Shown here piece by piece: positions 62,589-64,000 of a stretch of DNA of 64,000 nucleotides. This DNA comes from an uncultured Clostridia bacterium (lineage in GTDB: Bacteria > Bacillota > Clostridia > Christensenellales > Pumilibacteraceae), in assembly GCA_944363615.1 (NCBI GenBank), contig CALVUQ010000005.1, positions 1 through 64,000 on the forward strand. The letters run 5' to 3'. Numbering within the stretch: position 1 is the first letter of the stretch; every line of letters begins with the position of its first letter. The notes below the pieces were generated by a model. The model ran no database searches, was not told the origin of the DNA, and was given only the letters and a program-made list of their open reading frames with translations. Position numbers and translations under genes: made by a program.

Positions 62589-64000
62589 TTACAGATATTT
62601 AATAAGACCGTTTTCAGTATCGAAGGCGGCAATCCTGTCCTTAAGCACAATTTCGCTTAAAGCGGCATCCTCAGCGTATTGGTTTTCGTAATTTACTATA
62701 TAAACCCGTTCAGCCAATTCCCCGTCAAACGTATAAGAACGAATCAGCGCACAGGAATTAAGATCCTCCTCCGCTACGTCGCCGGCGTCGTGACCGTATC
62801 CCAGCAACAATACGGAAACATTTTCTCCGCAATATTTATAACCGGCAAATTCGTTTATGCCCACAGGTTCAAGAAAAGCATACTCTTTCGGCACTTCATC
62901 CGAAAATCTGTAGAAAGGAATATCTTTGTCGAGAAGGTAGTACATTCCCGAATAATCCTCGCTTTCAGGAAAATATACCGCGCTTACTTTGTATTTTTCG
63001 TTTATTTTCGCAATTGCCGCTGCAGTTTCGGCGGTTAATGAATTTACGAAAATCGCGTCCAGTTGTTTACCGCGCACGGAGTACATCATTTCATTGACGG
63101 AATAATAATTTCTTACGTCGCCTACCAAGTAAATTTTTCCGTCGTTTCTTATAAGCGAAGTGACCGAACCGTACTCTTCGCAGGAAATTAAGTTGTATTG
63201 CGCCGAAAGCGGTACGTTCATGAAAATCACTCCCGACACGGTTAGCAATATGCAGGCAATTATGACGAGAGGCTTAAACTTTCTCATCATAAAGAATTTA
63301 CTGCACAGAAAATAAAGTACGAAGACGGTAAACAGCAACGAAACGGCAAAGATTCTTAGGTCCGCCAATGGCAGCCCTGAAACGAATTCCGCAACGGTGT
63401 CCACAAGCGCAAGCGGGATTCCCGCAACAGATAAGACAATGCCCGCGGAAGGAATCAGCAAGACTACCGCCAGCCCGAAGACTATTGCGATAAACGCCAC
63501 CGTGACCAGCGGTATGACAAGCATATTGGTAAACACCGAATATGTGGGAAACGTATGAAAATATATGAGTATTATAGGAGTAATTCCCGTCTGTGCGGAC
63601 AGTGACGCTGAAAGCGACGAAGACAGAAAAGAAGGCAATATTTTAGAGAATATTCTGGAAAACGAGCGGCTGAAAAGCAGGATTCCGAACACGGCGGCCA
63701 CACTCATCTGAAAACCGACGTCGAAAAGATACAGCGGTTTTAAGGCAAGTATAAGGGAAACGGCGAAACAAAGCGCGTTCAAAGTGTCCTTCTGCTTGCC
63801 GAAAGTCATTGCTGCAAGCCCCGTCAGACACATTACTGAAGCGCGTACGACGGAAGGCGAAAAGGACGCAAGAAAACAGTAAAACGCCAGAACAAAAGAA
63901 GTTACAGTAAGGCTGACGATTTTGCCGGCGTGAAGAATTTTAAGCAGAAACCCCACGATAAGCGTCACAAAACCGATGTGAAGACCCGACACCGCCAGAA
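62589..64000 (-). CDS. comEC: ComEC/Rec2-family DNA uptake channel, C-terminal part (cut by window edge)
   Basis: At least 470 residues; the 5' end lies beyond 64000. The visible start reads LAVSGLHIGF, the hallmark of the competence channel domain, followed by about nine membrane helices (to about 260). The last 200 residues correspond to the metallo-beta-lactamase-like domain of long ComEC proteins, but I find no H-x-H-x-D-H motif, so that domain seems to have lost its metal site. With comF, this is a second competence-type gene, though a working uptake system cannot be judged from here. Confidence 0.9.
   Translation of the reverse strand, partial: LAVSGLHIGFVTLIVGFLLKILHAGKIVSLTVTSFVLAFYCFLASFSPSVVRASVMCLTGLAAMTFGKQKDTLNALCFAVSLILALKPLYLFDVGFQMSVAAVFGILLFSRSFSRIFSKILPSFLSSSLSASLSAQTGITPIILIYFHTFPTYSVFTNMLVIPLVTVAFIAIVFGLAVVLLIPSAGIVLSVAGIPLALVDTVAEFVSGLPLADLRIFAVSLLFTVFVLYFLCSKFFMMRKFKPLVIIACILLTVSGVIFMNVPLSAQYNLISCEEYGSVTSLIRNDGKIYLVGDVRNYYSVNEMMYSVRGKQLDAIFVNSLTAETAAAIAKINEKYKVSAVYFPESEDYSGMYYLLDKDIPFYRFSDEVPKEYAFLEPVGINEFAGYKYCGENVSVLLLGYGHDAGDVAEEDLNSCALIRSYTFDGELAERVYIVNYENQYAEDAALSEIVLKDRIAAFDTENGLIKYL

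Overview
The window looks like a chromosomal segment from an endospore-forming member of the Bacillota (class Clostridia, probably an uncultured gut-type lineage). Evidence: a spoIIAA-spoIIAB-sigF operon beside spoVAC-spoVAD-spoVAE and yunB; T-box leaders before pheS and thrS; an L20-type leader before infC-rpmI-rplT; and the usual Firmicute order smc-ftsY / ylxM-ffh-rpsP-khpA-rimM-trmD-rbgA-rnhB-yraN. DNA is moderately AT-rich, Shine-Dalgarno sites are of GGAGG type, and several genes start with TTG. No phage, plasmid, IS or CRISPR array was seen. About 90% of genes lie on the minus strand; the plus-strand exceptions are a six-tRNA cluster, a small membrane protein, a LacI-type regulator with uxaC, an argininosuccinate-lyase-like gene, and tmcAL.

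Layout. 0.1-6.1 kb: U32 protein (rRNA/tRNA hydroxylation family), pheT, pheS and a Phe T-box. 6.1-10.4 kb: sporulation block yunB, spoVAE/AD/AC with a 31-codon ORF in front, sigF, spoIIAB, spoIIAA. 10.7-11.3 kb: tRNA Pro-Met-Asp-Phe-Thr-Tyr, followed by about 1 kb without a convincing gene. 12.3-16.4 kb (accessory in character): small membrane protein, an ArsR-controlled cysteine-rich operon, DNA polymerase IV with a small partner gene, and two tandem proteins resembling the free-standing DNA-binding domain of Spo0A. 16.8-23.5 kb: citrate synthase, tRNA-Arg, a phosphomannomutase-like HAD protein, and a divergent GH4 / LacI-uxaC sugar-acid locus with a perfect palindromic operator. 23.6-28.5 kb: rplS, then ruvC-ruvA-ruvB-queA-tgt. 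28.6-30 kb: a full-length argininosuccinate lyase homologue that has lost its catalytic motifs. 30-35.4 kb: radC-like, proA, yebC, a SpoU methyltransferase, rplT-rpmI-infC. 35.6-42 kb: thrS with T-box, comF-ackA-pta, divergent tmcAL. 42.4-50.2 kb: two tandem DAHP synthases, a coiled-coil protein, coaD, rsmD, a membrane protein, 5-formyl-THF cyclo-ligase, alr, and an acyltransferase pair. 50.2-64 kb: the translation/secretion/chromosome block ending in rnc-plsX-rpmF and a comEC truncated by the window edge.

How it fits together: most of the window is housekeeping (tRNA charging and modification, ribosome assembly, SRP, chromosome condensation, Holliday-junction repair) plus a mixed-acid node (Pta-AckA) and spore-formation control. 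The less ordinary points are the degenerate ASL homologue, the tandem Spo0A-C-like proteins with a promoter inverted repeat and 0A-box-like site, a shared near-palindrome covering the start codons of dinB and the gene before it, a conserved-looking mini-ORF translationally coupled to spoVAC, and the ArsR/DUF6485/DUF5714 operon. Family assignments come from reading motifs by eye; no database search was run.
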